64,000 nucleotides of DNA from Pectobacterium brasiliense (GTDB lineage Bacteria > Pseudomonadota > Gammaproteobacteria > Enterobacterales > Enterobacteriaceae): assembly GCF_016950255.1 (NCBI RefSeq), contig NZ_JACGFN010000003.1:62001-126000 (forward strand), read 5' to 3'. Positions 47,575-58,032 of this stretch are shown here, piece by piece. The number at the start of each line of letters is the position of its first letter. The stretch's first letter is position 1. Under the pieces are notes generated by a model. That model made no database searches. It saw only the letters and a program-made list of their open reading frames with translations, and had not been told where the DNA came from. A program made the position numbers and the translations under genes.

Positions 47575-49014
47575 ATGCGGGTCTTACATGTTTGTTCGGA
47601 GCTCTTTCCACTATTGAAAACCGGTGGACTGGCGGATGTGGCTGGTGCGTTGCCCGGCGCGCAGATTGCGGCGGGGATGGATGCCCGTGTCATCCTGCCT
47701 GCCTTCCCCGATCTGAAAAAAGGCATCGCCAACCTACAGGTTGTGCGTGAGCTGGATACCTTCGCTGGACACGTCACGCTGCTGTTCGGTCATTTTAACG
47801 GCGTCGGTATTTATTTGATTGATGTGCCTGAGCTGTATGAACGCGCGGGCAGCCCTTATCATGACCCGGCGCTTTATGCGTATGCCGACAACTACCTGAG
47901 GTTTGCACTGCTGGGGTGGATGGGATGTGAAATGGCATGCGGGCTGGATCGCTACTGGCTGCCTGATGTTGTGCATGCTCATGACTGGCACGCAGGGCTC
48001 ACCTGCGCTTATCTGGCGGCGCGCAACCGTCCGGCGAAATCGGTCTTTACCGTTCACAATCTGGCCTATCAGGGGCTGTTTGATGCCCGGCATATGCCGA
48101 ATCTCCACCTGCCGAGTGAATTCTTTCAGGTGTACGGGCTGGAGTTTTACGGCCAGATTTCCTACCTCAAAGCGGGATTGTACTACGCTGACCATATTAC
48201 GACCGTCAGCCCAACCTACGCGCACGAGATTACGCTGCCGGCTTATGGCTACGGTATGGAAGGTTTGCTGAAAACGCGCGAAGAAGAAGGACGGCTGTCC
48301 GGCATCCTCAATGGCGTAGACGAAACGATTTGGAATCCGGCGCACGATCCTTTACTCACCAGCCATTACTCCCGAGATGCTTTAGCGGACAAAGCCGCAA
48401 ACAAGCGGCATCTGCAAACGGCGATGGGCTTGAAGGTGGACGACAAAGCCCCGGTTTTTGCCATCGTCAGCCGCCTGACCAGTCAGAAGGGGCTCGATAT
48501 CGCGCTAAGCGCGGTGCCGGACCTGCTGGAACAGGGCGGACAACTGGTGGTGCTGGGCGCAGGGGATGCGGATTTACAGGAGGGCTTTCTGGCGGCGGCG
48601 GCGGAATATCACGGCCAGGTTGGCGTACAGATTGGCTATCACGAGTCCTTCTCACACCGCATTATTGGCGGCGCGGATGTCATCATGGTGCCGAGCCGAT
48701 TTGAGCCTTGCGGGCTAACGCAGCTCTACGGCCTGAAATATGGCACGTTGCCGCTGGTGCGCCGAACCGGCGGGCTGGCGGATACGGTATCGGACTGTTC
48801 GCTGGAGAATCTGGCGGATGGGCTGGCAAGCGGGTTCGTCTTTAACGATTGCAGTGTGGGATCGCTATCCCGCGCGATTCGTCGTGTGTTTGTGTTGTGG
48901 TCCCGACCCACGCTATGGCGCTATGTGCAGCGTCAGGCGATGGCGATGGATTTTGGTTGGCAGGTTTCTGCTCAGGCTTATGGTGCGCTCTATCAACGCT
49001 TGTATACCCACTAG
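47575..49014 (+). CDS. glgA: Glycogen synthase (ADP-glucose type) GlgA
   Basis: GlgA extends alpha-1,4 glucan chains from ADP-glucose (GT5). The 479-residue protein starts [27 protein letters not shown], carrying the [11 protein letters not shown]-glucose-binding motif (15-22), with the second nucleotide-sugar site in [21 protein letters not shown] and [10 protein letters not shown] frame from 47455 inside glgC adds 40 unsupported residues; ATG at 47575 follows CGGGAG. It lies 28 bases after glgC. Confidence 0.97.
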   Translation: MRVLHVCSELFPLLKTGGLADVAGALPGAQIAAGMDARVILPAFPDLKKGIANLQVVRELDTFAGHVTLLFGHFNGVGIYLIDVPELYERAGSPYHDPALYAYADNYLRFALLGWMGCEMACGLDRYWLPDVVHAHDWHAGLTCAYLAARNRPAKSVFTVHNLAYQGLFDARHMPNLHLPSEFFQVYGLEFYGQISYLKAGLYYADHITTVSPTYAHEITLPAYGYGMEGLLKTREEEGRLSGILNGVDETIWNPAHDPLLTSHYSRDALADKAANKRHLQTAMGLKVDDKAPVFAIVSRLTSQKGLDIALSAVPDLLEQGGQLVVLGAGDADLQEGFLAAAAEYHGQVGVQIGYHESFSHRIIGGADVIMVPSRFEPCGLTQLYGLKYGTLPLVRRTGGLADTVSDCSLENLADGLASGFVFNDCSVGSLSRAIRRVFVLWSRPTLWRYVQRQAMAMDFGWQVSAQAYGALYQRLYTH

Positions 49015-49089
49015 TTTTCGCGCTGCGCGTCATCCTCGTGCAATCTGAAAACGACAGGGTAGGGTAACACTCACTTGGGAATGAATATT

Positions 49090-51537
49090 ATGAACTCGCC
49101 GTTTATCTATACTTCACCAACGCTCAGTGTGGAAGCGCTGAAACACTCTATTGCTTACAAGCTCATGTTTAGCGTGGGGAAAGATCCCTCCATTGCGAAT
49201 AAACATGACTGGCTGAACGCCACGCTGCTGGCCGTGCGTGACCGGATGGTGGAGCGCTGGCTGCGCTCGAATCGGGCACAGCTTTCGCAGGATGTGCGGC
49301 AGGTCTATTACCTGTCGATGGAATTTTTGCTGGGGCGGACGTTGTCGAACGCGCTGCTGGCGATGGGGCTGTATGACGATCTGAAGGCCGCGCTGGATGG
49401 CATGGGGCTGGAACTGGACGATCTGCTACAGGAAGAAAACGATCCCGGCTTAGGGAACGGCGGCCTGGGGCGTCTGGCTGCCTGTTTCCTTGATTCACTG
49501 GCGACGATGGCGCTGCCGGGGCGCGGCTACGGTATTCGCTACGAATACGGTATGTTCAAACAGAATATTGTTAACGGCAAGCAAGCGGAATCGCCGGACT
49601 ACTGGCTGGAATACGGTAATGCGTGGGAATTCCCGCGTCACAGCACGCGCTACAAAGTGCGCTTCGGTGGCCGAATCCAGCAGGAAGGCAGCAAAATGCG
49701 CTGGCTGGAAACGGAAGAAGTTATTGCGTGCGCCTATGACCAAATCATTCCCGGTTTTGATACCGATGCCACCAATACACTGCGCCTGTGGGGGGCTCAG
49801 GCCAGTAACGAAATCAATCTGGGTAAATTCAATCAGGGCGACTATTTTGCGGCGGTAGAAGATAAAAACCACTCGGAAAACGTGTCGCGCGTGCTATATC
49901 CCGATGATTCGACCTATTCAGGCCGCGAGCTGCGTTTGCGTCAGGAATACTTCCTGGTTTCCGCCACGGTGCAGGACATTCTCAATCGCCACTGGATGAT
50001 GCATAAAACGTACGCCAATTTGGCGGAGAAGTTCGCCATTCACTTGAACGATACGCATCCGGTGCTGGCTATCCCTGAGCTGATGCGTTTGCTGATCGAT
50101 GAGCATAAATTCAAATGGATAGAGGCGTGGACCGTGGTGAGGAAAGTCTTCTCCTACACCAACCACACGCTGATGCAGGAAGCGCTGGAAACCTGGCCGG
50201 TTGATATGCTGGGTAAAATCCTGCCGCGCCATCTGCAATTGATTTTCGAAATTAACGAACATTTTCTGGAGTACGTCCAGAAAGAAGTCCCCGATGACAA
50301 CGAACTGTTGGCGCGGGTTTCCATCATTGATGAAAACAACGGGCGTAAAATACGCATGGCGTGGCTGGCTGTCGTTGCCAGCCATAAGGTGAACGGCGTA
50401 TCGGAGCTGCATTCGGATCTGATGGTGCAGTCTCTGTTTGCTGATTTCGCCCGTCTCTTCCCTAATCGGTTCTGTAATAAAACCAACGGTGTGACGCCGC
50501 GGCGCTGGTTGGCACTGGCTAACCCGTCGCTCTCCAAACTGCTGGATGACACCATTGGGCAGACTTGGCGTACCGATCTGAGCCAATTGAGCGAGCTGAA
50601 GCAGCACATCGATTATCCGGCATTTGTGCAGAAAATAAGCAAGGTGAAGCTGAAGAACAAAGTGCGTTTAGCGACCTATATGGCGGAAAACCTGAATATT
50701 GTGGTTAACCCGGAATCGCTGTTTGATGTGCAGATTAAGCGTATTCACGAATACAAGCGGCAGCTGCTGAACGTGCTGCACGTCATCACACTCTATAACC
50801 GCATTAAGGATGACCCGGAGGTCGAGCGTGTACCGCGTGTCGTCATTTTTGCGGGCAAAGCCGCATCAGCCTATTACATGGCGAAGCACATTATTAACTT
50901 GATCAACGATGTCGCGAAGGTGATCAACAACGATCCGACCTTGCACGATCGGCTGAAAGTGGTCTTCATCCCGAACTACAGCGTGAGTCTGGCACAGGTG
51001 ATCATCCCAGCAGCGGATCTCTCTGAACAGATCTCGCTGGCGGGCACGGAAGCATCCGGAACCAGTAATATGAAGTTTGCCCTGAATGGTGCGCTGACGA
51101 TTGGCACGCTGGATGGGGCGAATGTTGAAATGCTGGAACATATTGGTGAAGAGAATATGTTCATCTTCGGCAACACGGCCGATCAGGTTGAAGCGCTGCG
51201 TCAGAACGGCTACAACCCACGGCAATATTACGATCAGGATGAAGAATTGCACCGCGTGCTGACGCAAATCACCACGGGTGTCTTTAGCCCTGATGATAGC
51301 CGACGCTACAGCGATCTGTTTGATTCACTGGTGAATTTTGGCGATTACTACCAGCTCTTGGCTGACTATCGCAGCTATGTGGATACGCAGGATCGGGTGG
51401 ATGAGCTGTATGCGAAAAAGGACGAATGGGCGCGCTGTGCCGTCCAGAATATTGCCAGCATGGGCTATTTTTCGTCCGACCGCACCATCGGTGAATACGC
51501 AGAAGATATCTGGAATATTAAACCGATACGGTTGTGA
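49090..51537 (+). CDS. glgP: Glycogen phosphorylase GlgP
   Basis: GlgP phosphorolyses glycogen to glucose-1-phosphate using pyridoxal phosphate. From ATG 49090 ([18 protein letters not shown]) the protein has 815 residues, exactly as E. coli. The PLP lysine motif is [20 protein letters not shown]; the catalytic glycine-rich region is [19 protein letters not shown] (about 120-138). TTG 49075 and ATG 49081 are in frame, but 49090 agrees with the family and has GGGA 9 bases upstream. It ends the glgBXCAP operon before a strong terminator. A paralogue, malP, lies 6 kb further on. Confidence 0.97.
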   Translation: MNSPFIYTSPTLSVEALKHSIAYKLMFSVGKDPSIANKHDWLNATLLAVRDRMVERWLRSNRAQLSQDVRQVYYLSMEFLLGRTLSNALLAMGLYDDLKAALDGMGLELDDLLQEENDPGLGNGGLGRLAACFLDSLATMALPGRGYGIRYEYGMFKQNIVNGKQAESPDYWLEYGNAWEFPRHSTRYKVRFGGRIQQEGSKMRWLETEEVIACAYDQIIPGFDTDATNTLRLWGAQASNEINLGKFNQGDYFAAVEDKNHSENVSRVLYPDDSTYSGRELRLRQEYFLVSATVQDILNRHWMMHKTYANLAEKFAIHLNDTHPVLAIPELMRLLIDEHKFKWIEAWTVVRKVFSYTNHTLMQEALETWPVDMLGKILPRHLQLIFEINEHFLEYVQKEVPDDNELLARVSIIDENNGRKIRMAWLAVVASHKVNGVSELHSDLMVQSLFADFARLFPNRFCNKTNGVTPRRWLALANPSLSKLLDDTIGQTWRTDLSQLSELKQHIDYPAFVQKISKVKLKNKVRLATYMAENLNIVVNPESLFDVQIKRIHEYKRQLLNVLHVITLYNRIKDDPEVERVPRVVIFAGKAASAYYMAKHIINLINDVAKVINNDPTLHDRLKVVFIPNYSVSLAQVIIPAADLSEQISLAGTEASGTSNMKFALNGALTIGTLDGANVEMLEHIGEENMFIFGNTADQVEALRQNGYNPRQYYDQDEELHRVLTQITTGVFSPDDSRRYSDLFDSLVNFGDYYQLLADYRSYVDTQDRVDELYAKKDEWARCAVQNIASMGYFSSDRTIGEYAEDIWNIKPIRL

Positions 51538-51556
51538 TGACGCGTTGATGATATGA

Positions 51557-51590
51557 AAAAGCGCCGTAGGCAAAAACCTACGGCGCTTTT
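51557..51590. terminator. Bidirectional terminator between glgP and glpD
   Basis: AAAAGCGCCGTAGG (51557-51570) pairs perfectly with CCTACGGCGCTTTT (51577-51590), loop CAAAAA; the A-run and T-run give U-tracts in both directions, fitting the convergent glgP and glpD. Confidence 0.95.
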
Positions 51591-51626
51591 GTGTTTGTAC
51601 GAAAAGGCGCTGGTGATAACCGCTGA

Positions 51627-53126
51627 TTAACCCGCTTTTGCTATCTGCTGGTAATGGTTTGCCAGCCAGTCGCTGATGCGTTGTTTCTGTGCATCATCGA
51701 AACGCATACCCAGTTTGGTGCGACGCCAGATGACGTCATCAAGCATAACGGCCCATTCTTTTTCGACCAGATAGCGCAGTTCCGCTTCATACAGGTCATG
51801 ACCGAAATCTTCACCCAGGTCGCTGAGGCCTTTCACGTTTGCCAGAATCAGTTCGCTGTTTGAACCGTAGGTGCGGCTGTAACGGCGCGTCAGTGATTCA
51901 GGCAGATTGAAGCGGCGACGCAGCGCGGCGGCGTAGTCATCACGCGTGCCGGCGATATCACCACCCGGCAGTACCGCACCTTTCGTCCAGGCTTTACCCG
52001 CTTGCGGGTAGTATTTGTGCAGCTTGTCCAGCGCGTGCTCTGCCAGCTTACGGTATGTCGTCAGCTTGCCGCCAAACACGGAAAGCAGTGGAGCCTGACC
52101 GTTATCATCATCGACCGACAGCGTGTAGTCACGGGTAATCGCCTGCGGAGAATCGGACTCGTCATCACACAGCGGACGCACGCCAGAGTAGGTCCAGACG
52201 ATATCGTCACGCGTAAGCTGCTGTTTGAAATGGTCGTTATACACGTCCAGCAGGTAGGCGACTTCGTTGTCATCGATCTTCACATCGTGCGGATTGCCTT
52301 TGTACTCCACGTCGGTCGTGCCGATGATTGAGTAGTCATCCTGCCACGGGATCACGAACACAATACGGTGATCTTTGTTTTGCAGAATATACGCCTGCGG
52401 TTGGTTGTGCACTTTTGGCACCACGATGTGGCTGCCTTTGATCAAACGGATACCGTAAGGCGATTTCAGTTGCAGGCCGTCATCAAAGAATTCTTTTACC
52501 CACGGGCCCGTCGCGTTCACCAGACCTTTGGCGCGCCAGGTGAAGGTTTCGCCAGTCAGTGAGTCAACCGCATCGACAATCCATACGCCTTGTTCACGGC
52601 GAGCGCGGGTTACTTTGGTGCGGGTACGGACTTCTCCGCCGCGTTTTGTCACTTCCTGCGCGTTTAACACCACCAGACGTGCATCGTCCACCCAGCAGTC
52701 AGAATATTCAAAGCCCTGCTTCAATTCAGGCTTAAGCACAGAATCTGCGCCGAATTTCAGTCCTTTACTGGCAGGCAGGCTGACGCGTTTGCCGATGTTG
52801 TCGTACATGAACAGGCCGATACGAATCATCCAGGCCGGACGCAGGTGCGGCTGGTGGGGCAAACGAAAGCGCATAGGGAAAATAATGTGCGGGGCCATTT
52901 TCAGCAGCGTTTCGCGCTCAGACAGCGCTTCGCTCACCAAACGAAACTCATAGTGCTCAAGGTAACGCAGGCCACCGTGAATTAGCTTGGAACTGGCGGA
53001 GGACGTGGCACAGGCAAGATCCTGCGCTTCCAACAACAGGACTGATAACCCTCGCCCAGCCGCATCTGCGGCGATGCCTGCACCGTTAATTCCGCCGCCG
53101 ATAACGATTAGATCTTTGGTTTCCAC
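51627..53126 (-). CDS. glpD: Aerobic glycerol-3-phosphate dehydrogenase GlpD
   Basis: GlpD is the membrane-associated FAD enzyme that oxidises glycerol-3-phosphate to dihydroxyacetone phosphate and passes electrons to ubiquinone during aerobic growth. The 499-residue protein starts with METKDLIVIGGGINGAGIAADA (FAD-binding motif), from a GTG at 53126 preceded by GGAGGAAGAAAC on its strand; a frame from 53216 adds 30 unsupported residues. TTSSASSKLIHGGLRYLEHYE-like family sequence is intact (the T is Ala-Thr-Ser here). It is divergent from glpE and has a GlpR operator upstream. The anaerobic counterpart glpABC lies 20 kb away in the same window. Confidence 0.97.
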   Translation of the reverse strand: METKDLIVIGGGINGAGIAADAAGRGLSVLLLEAQDLACATSSASSKLIHGGLRYLEHYEFRLVSEALSERETLLKMAPHIIFPMRFRLPHQPHLRPAWMIRIGLFMYDNIGKRVSLPASKGLKFGADSVLKPELKQGFEYSDCWVDDARLVVLNAQEVTKRGGEVRTRTKVTRARREQGVWIVDAVDSLTGETFTWRAKGLVNATGPWVKEFFDDGLQLKSPYGIRLIKGSHIVVPKVHNQPQAYILQNKDHRIVFVIPWQDDYSIIGTTDVEYKGNPHDVKIDDNEVAYLLDVYNDHFKQQLTRDDIVWTYSGVRPLCDDESDSPQAITRDYTLSVDDDNGQAPLLSVFGGKLTTYRKLAEHALDKLHKYYPQAGKAWTKGAVLPGGDIAGTRDDYAAALRRRFNLPESLTRRYSRTYGSNSELILANVKGLSDLGEDFGHDLYEAELRYLVEKEWAVMLDDVIWRRTKLGMRFDDAQKQRISDWLANHYQQIAKAG

Positions 53127-53770
<644 letters not shown>

Positions 53771-53838
53771 TCGCATGACGATTAAAGAACCTTTATTATC
53801 ATGTTCCTAACTCAACCTACCCACTGGCGCTCCCCGCT

Positions 53839-54672
53839 ATGATGATTCGCGTTATTGCTCTCTCCAACCCGCGTCTGGCTCAGGCATTTGTTGATTACAT
53901 GCGTACACAGCAGGTCCATCTGGAAATGCGGCCTCAGGGGCATGAAGCTGAACTGTGGCTGGAGGATGAAAGCCAACTGAGCAAGGTTCAGGGTGAACTG
54001 GAGATTTTTCTGCGCGATCCGACAAACCCGCGCTATCTGGCGGCCAGTTGGCAAACGGGATCGATGGATACCGGTATTCAATACCAACGCTACTCTTACC
54101 TGCAAACGCTGAAACAAAAAGCAGGCCCGCTGACGCTCTCCCTGATGGTCGTGACGATCGCGGTGTTCATCCTGATGCAAATCTCGGGCTATGAGAGCGT
54201 GATGGTATGGCTGGCATTCCCGGCTGAGGGGCAACAGATAGAGGTGTGGCGCTGGTTCAGTCATGTTTTGTTGCACTTTTCCCTGCTGCACATTTTGTTC
54301 AATCTCATGTGGTGGTGGTATCTGGGCGGCCCGGTTGAAAAAGTGCTGGGAACCGGAAAGTTGCTGGTCATCACGCTGGTTTCCGCGCTGGTGAGCGGTT
54401 GGGCGCAGTCCTGGTTTAGCGGCACCCATTTTGGTGGCCTGTCTGGCGTGGTTTATGCCCTGATGGGCTATGTCTGGCTGCGAGGGGAACGAGAGCCTGA
54501 CGGTTATTTATCCATGCCGCGCAGTTTGATGGCCTTCGCTTTACTGTGGCTGGTCGCCGGATATTTCGATATTTTAGGCATGTCGATCGCGAATGCGGCG
54601 CATGTGGCCGGTCTGGTTGTTGGGCTATTGATGGCCTTTTGGGACACGTATAATAAAACAAACCCTCGGTAA
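53839..54672 (+). CDS. glpG: Rhomboid intramembrane serine protease GlpG
   Basis: GlpG cleaves membrane proteins within or near the lipid bilayer. The 277-residue protein has an N-terminal cytosolic domain (1-90) and six membrane helices. The catalytic dyad is Ser202 ([12 protein letters not shown]) and His255 (ANAAHVAGL); oxyanion residues His151 and Asn155 (HILFN) are intact, as is WWYLGG of the L1 region. Numbering is E. coli plus one because of a double Met start (53839/53842). Between glpE and glpR. Confidence 0.97.
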   Translation: MMIRVIALSNPRLAQAFVDYMRTQQVHLEMRPQGHEAELWLEDESQLSKVQGELEIFLRDPTNPRYLAASWQTGSMDTGIQYQRYSYLQTLKQKAGPLTLSLMVVTIAVFILMQISGYESVMVWLAFPAEGQQIEVWRWFSHVLLHFSLLHILFNLMWWWYLGGPVEKVLGTGKLLVITLVSALVSGWAQSWFSGTHFGGLSGVVYALMGYVWLRGEREPDGYLSMPRSLMAFALLWLVAGYFDILGMSIANAAHVAGLVVGLLMAFWDTYNKTNPR

Positions 54673-54696
54673 ATCGGGGCGTCTTAGGGGATAAAT

Positions 54697-55455
54697 GTGA
54701 AGCAGACACAACGGCATGACGCCATTATTGAGCTGGTGCGCCAGCAGGGCTATGTCAGTACTGAAGAGCTAGTGGAGCATTTTGCGGTGAGCCCGCAGAC
54801 CATTCGTCGCGATCTGAACGATCTGGCCGAGCAGAATAAAATCCATCGCCACCACGGCGGTGCGGCATTGCCGTCCAGCTCGGTTAACACGGCCTACCAT
54901 GACCGTAAAATGATGTGGTCGGATGAAAAAGCGCGTATTGCCCGTCGGGTGGCGAGCCAAATTCCAGACGGCGCTACCTTGTTTATCGATATCGGTACCA
55001 CGCCGGAAGCGGTAGCCTATGCGCTGATGCAGCATAAGGATCTGCGCGTCGTCACCAATAACCTGAATGTAGCCACGCTGCTGACGGCAAAAGAGGATTT
55101 TCGCCTGATCTTGGCCGGTGGCGAAGTGCGTACCCGCGATGGCGGTATCATGGGTGAGGCGACGCTGGATTTTATCTCTCAGTTCCGCCTGGATTTCGGC
55201 ATTTTGGGCATCAGCGGTATTGACATGGATGGGTCATTACTGGAGTTTGATTACCATGAAGTGCGCACAAAACGGGCGATTATTGAAAATTCTCGCTGCG
55301 TCATGCTGGTGACCGACCATTCCAAGTTTGGTCGTAATGCGATGGTGAATTTGGGTAACATGGATTTGATAGACTATCTTTTTACCGATCAGTCACCACC
55401 GCCCAGCGTACTGAAAATCATTGAACAACATAAGGTACAGTTGGAGTTGTGTTGA
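54697..55455 (+). CDS. glpR: GlpR, DeoR-family repressor of the glycerol-3-phosphate regulon
   Basis: GlpR represses glpTQ, glpABC, glpD and others until glycerol-3-phosphate binds. The 252-residue protein has an N-terminal DeoR helix-turn-helix (GYVSTEELVEHFAVSPQTIRRDLN-type, about 17-40, with the recognition helix SPQTIRRDL) and a sugar-phosphate isomerase-like sensor domain (FIDIGTTPEAVAYAL, GGEVRTRDGGI). It starts with GTG at 54697 after GGGGATAAAT. The last gene of glpEGR; malP begins 42 bases after its stop with no clear terminator between. Confidence 0.96.
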   Translation: MKQTQRHDAIIELVRQQGYVSTEELVEHFAVSPQTIRRDLNDLAEQNKIHRHHGGAALPSSSVNTAYHDRKMMWSDEKARIARRVASQIPDGATLFIDIGTTPEAVAYALMQHKDLRVVTNNLNVATLLTAKEDFRLILAGGEVRTRDGGIMGEATLDFISQFRLDFGILGISGIDMDGSLLEFDYHEVRTKRAIIENSRCVMLVTDHSKFGRNAMVNLGNMDLIDYLFTDQSPPPSVLKIIEQHKVQLELC

Positions 55456-55497
55456 ACCCGATGTGCCTTTTCCATGATGGACAAAGGAGGAGGCACG

Positions 55498-58020
55498 ATG
55501 TCAGATTCTTCAAGAAAGTCGGGTTCTGCAAAAGTATCCGGATCGTCAAAACGTTCAGCGGCTGCAAAAAAGCCAGAGGCTTTAACGCAGCCCGTTTCCT
55601 CCACCCATCCTGCTATCGCCTTTGATGCCTCAGAATTTACCGCCGCGCTGCGCCGCCAACAGCGGCTCGGTGGCGTCGCGTCCCTGAAAGCGATGACGCC
55701 AGTGCAGTGCTGGCGCGCCGTCAGCCTTGCACTGTCTGAACAACTGCTGATGCACTCCGCTTCGCCAACGTCTCCTGCTGCCAATACGCCTCAGCGCCAT
55801 GTGAACTACCTGTCGATGGAGTTTCTGCCCGGTCGTCTGACGGGCAACAACCTGCTGAATCTGGGCTGGTATGACGCGGTAGCTGCCGTGCTGGCTGAGC
55901 AGGGGCTGAACCTGAGCGACATTCTGGAGCAGGAAACCGATCCGGGTTTAGGCAACGGCGGATTAGGTCGGCTGGCGTCCTGCTTTCTGGATTCGATGGC
56001 AACGGTGGGGCAGCCTGCAACGGGTTACGGCCTCAACTACCAATACGGCCTGTTCCGGCAGCATTTTGCGCAGGAAAAGCAGCAGGAAACGGCCGATGAC
56101 TGGCAGCGCGATACCTATCCGTGGTTTTTACCGCGCGCGGAGCTGGCGGTGGATGTCGGGTTTGGCGGGCGTCTGCAACCTCAAACTGACGGCACCTTGC
56201 GCTGGTTGCCGGATACCGTTTTCAGAGGTGAAGCCTGCGATCTGCCAGTGATTGGCTATCACAACGGTGCGGCGCAACCGCTGCGTTTGTGGCGTGCGAC
56301 GCATCGCGCGCCGTTTGATTTGACGCTATTCAACGAAGGGCACTATCTGCGTGCGGCACAGGCGGGGATTTCCGCCGCCAGTCTGACCAGCGTGCTGTAT
56401 CCGAATGACAATCACGCGGCGGGCAAACGTCTGCGCCTGATGCAGCAATACTTCCACTGTGCCTGTTCGGTGGCCGACATTCTGCGCCGGCATCTTAAGG
56501 CGGGACGCGCGCTGTCCACGCTGCCGGATTATGAAGTCATCCAGCTTAATGATACTCACCCGACGCTGGCGATCCCTGAACTGATGCGGCTGCTGATGGA
56601 TGAGCATCAGATACCGTGGGAGGAAGCCTGGTCGATAACCGGACGCACTTTTGCCTATACCAACCACACGCTGATGCCGGAAGCGCTTGAGCGCTGGGAT
56701 GAACGGCTGTTTGGCCGCCTGCTTCCGCGCCACCTGTCTATCATTCGGCAAATCGATACGCAGTTTAAGGCGCAGGTCGAACAGCAATGGCCTGGCGATC
56801 GGCAGGTATGGGCGAAACTCGCGATTCGCCACCAGCGCCAGATTCGCATGGCAAACCTGTGCGTTGTCAGCTGCTTCGCGGTCAATGGCGTGGCGGCGCT
56901 GCACTCGGAACTGGTGGTGAAAGATCTGTTCCCGGAATATCACCAGCTGTGGCCGACCAAATTCCATAACGTCACCAACGGCATTACGCCACGCCGCTGG
57001 CTAAAGCAGTGTAATCCGGCGCTGTCCACGCTGATCGACGACACGCTGCACACGCCGTGGGTGAATGACTTGCCCGCGCTGCAAGGGCTAGAGCCCTATG
57101 CTGACGATGCTGGCTTTCGTGAGCGTTATCGACAAATCAAAGCCGATAATAAAACGCAGCTGGCGACTTATCTCCGCCAGCAGTACGACATCGTGATCGA
57201 TCCGCACGCGTTGTTTGATGTGCAAATCAAGCGATTGCATGAATACAAACGCCAGCATTTGAATCTGCTGCATATCCTCGCGCTATATCGTCAATTGCGT
57301 GACAATCCGCATCTGGATATAGTGCCGCACGTCTTTTTGTTCGGTGCCAAAGCGGCACCGGGCTATGTATTAGCAAAAAACATCATTTATGCCATTAATC
57401 GGGTCGCTGCGGTCATTAATCAGGATCGCCGCGTTAACGATTGCCTGAAGGTCGTCTTCCCGCCGGACTATCGCGTCTCGCTGGCCGAACGGATGATTCC
57501 TGCCGCAGATGTGTCTGAACAGATTTCAACGGCAGGTAAAGAGGCGTCCGGCACGGGCAATATGAAGCTGGCGCTGAACGGCGCGCTGACCGTCGGCACG
57601 CTGGACGGGGCGAATGTGGAAATGGCGCAGCAGGTTGGTGCAGACAATCTGTTCATTTTCGGTCACACCGTCGAACAGGTAAAAGCGCTACAGGCGCAGG
57701 GCTATGAGCCGTCTGACTACCTTGCTGTGACACCGCTGCTGCGTGAAGTACTGAACGAACTAGCGAGCGGTGCATTCAGTCAGGGGGATAAAAATGCGTT
57801 TGCCCCGCTGTTGGATAGCCTGCTGAAGCTGGGCGATCCCTATATGTTAATGGCCGATTTTGCACCGTATTGTGAGGTGCAGCAGCGTGTTGATGCGCTT
57901 TACCGTGAGCCGGATGAATGGACGCGCCGCTGTGTGCTGAATACCGCCAGAATGGGGATGTTCAGTTCGGATCGGGCGATTCATGATTACCAGACGCGCA
58001 TTTGGCAGGCGCATCGTTAG
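55498..58020 (+). CDS. malP: Maltodextrin phosphorylase MalP
   Basis: MalP phosphorolyses maltodextrins to glucose-1-phosphate. From ATG 55498, preceded by GGAGGAGG, the protein is 840 residues, against 797 in E. coli. The excess is an N-terminal tail of about 45 residues rich in Ser, Ala and Lys ([19 protein letters not shown]) that looks disordered. The phosphorylase core is intact: [20 protein letters not shown] and the PLP-lysine motif [19 protein letters not shown] 55474 is an alternative without a better ribosome site. It follows glpR directly, whereas in E. coli malPQ diverge from malT; malT is not in this window. Confidence 0.95.
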   Translation: MSDSSRKSGSAKVSGSSKRSAAAKKPEALTQPVSSTHPAIAFDASEFTAALRRQQRLGGVASLKAMTPVQCWRAVSLALSEQLLMHSASPTSPAANTPQRHVNYLSMEFLPGRLTGNNLLNLGWYDAVAAVLAEQGLNLSDILEQETDPGLGNGGLGRLASCFLDSMATVGQPATGYGLNYQYGLFRQHFAQEKQQETADDWQRDTYPWFLPRAELAVDVGFGGRLQPQTDGTLRWLPDTVFRGEACDLPVIGYHNGAAQPLRLWRATHRAPFDLTLFNEGHYLRAAQAGISAASLTSVLYPNDNHAAGKRLRLMQQYFHCACSVADILRRHLKAGRALSTLPDYEVIQLNDTHPTLAIPELMRLLMDEHQIPWEEAWSITGRTFAYTNHTLMPEALERWDERLFGRLLPRHLSIIRQIDTQFKAQVEQQWPGDRQVWAKLAIRHQRQIRMANLCVVSCFAVNGVAALHSELVVKDLFPEYHQLWPTKFHNVTNGITPRRWLKQCNPALSTLIDDTLHTPWVNDLPALQGLEPYADDAGFRERYRQIKADNKTQLATYLRQQYDIVIDPHALFDVQIKRLHEYKRQHLNLLHILALYRQLRDNPHLDIVPHVFLFGAKAAPGYVLAKNIIYAINRVAAVINQDRRVNDCLKVVFPPDYRVSLAERMIPAADVSEQISTAGKEASGTGNMKLALNGALTVGTLDGANVEMAQQVGADNLFIFGHTVEQVKALQAQGYEPSDYLAVTPLLREVLNELASGAFSQGDKNAFAPLLDSLLKLGDPYMLMADFAPYCEVQQRVDALYREPDEWTRRCVLNTARMGMFSSDRAIHDYQTRIWQAHR

Positions 58021-58032
58021 GAAAAGGAGAGG

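Noticed and set aside
49918..50607. 229-codon open frame antisense to glgP
   Set aside because: Antisense shadow of a conserved phosphorylase; a similar shadow occurs at the matching place in the paralogue malP, which shows that it follows from the sense coding.
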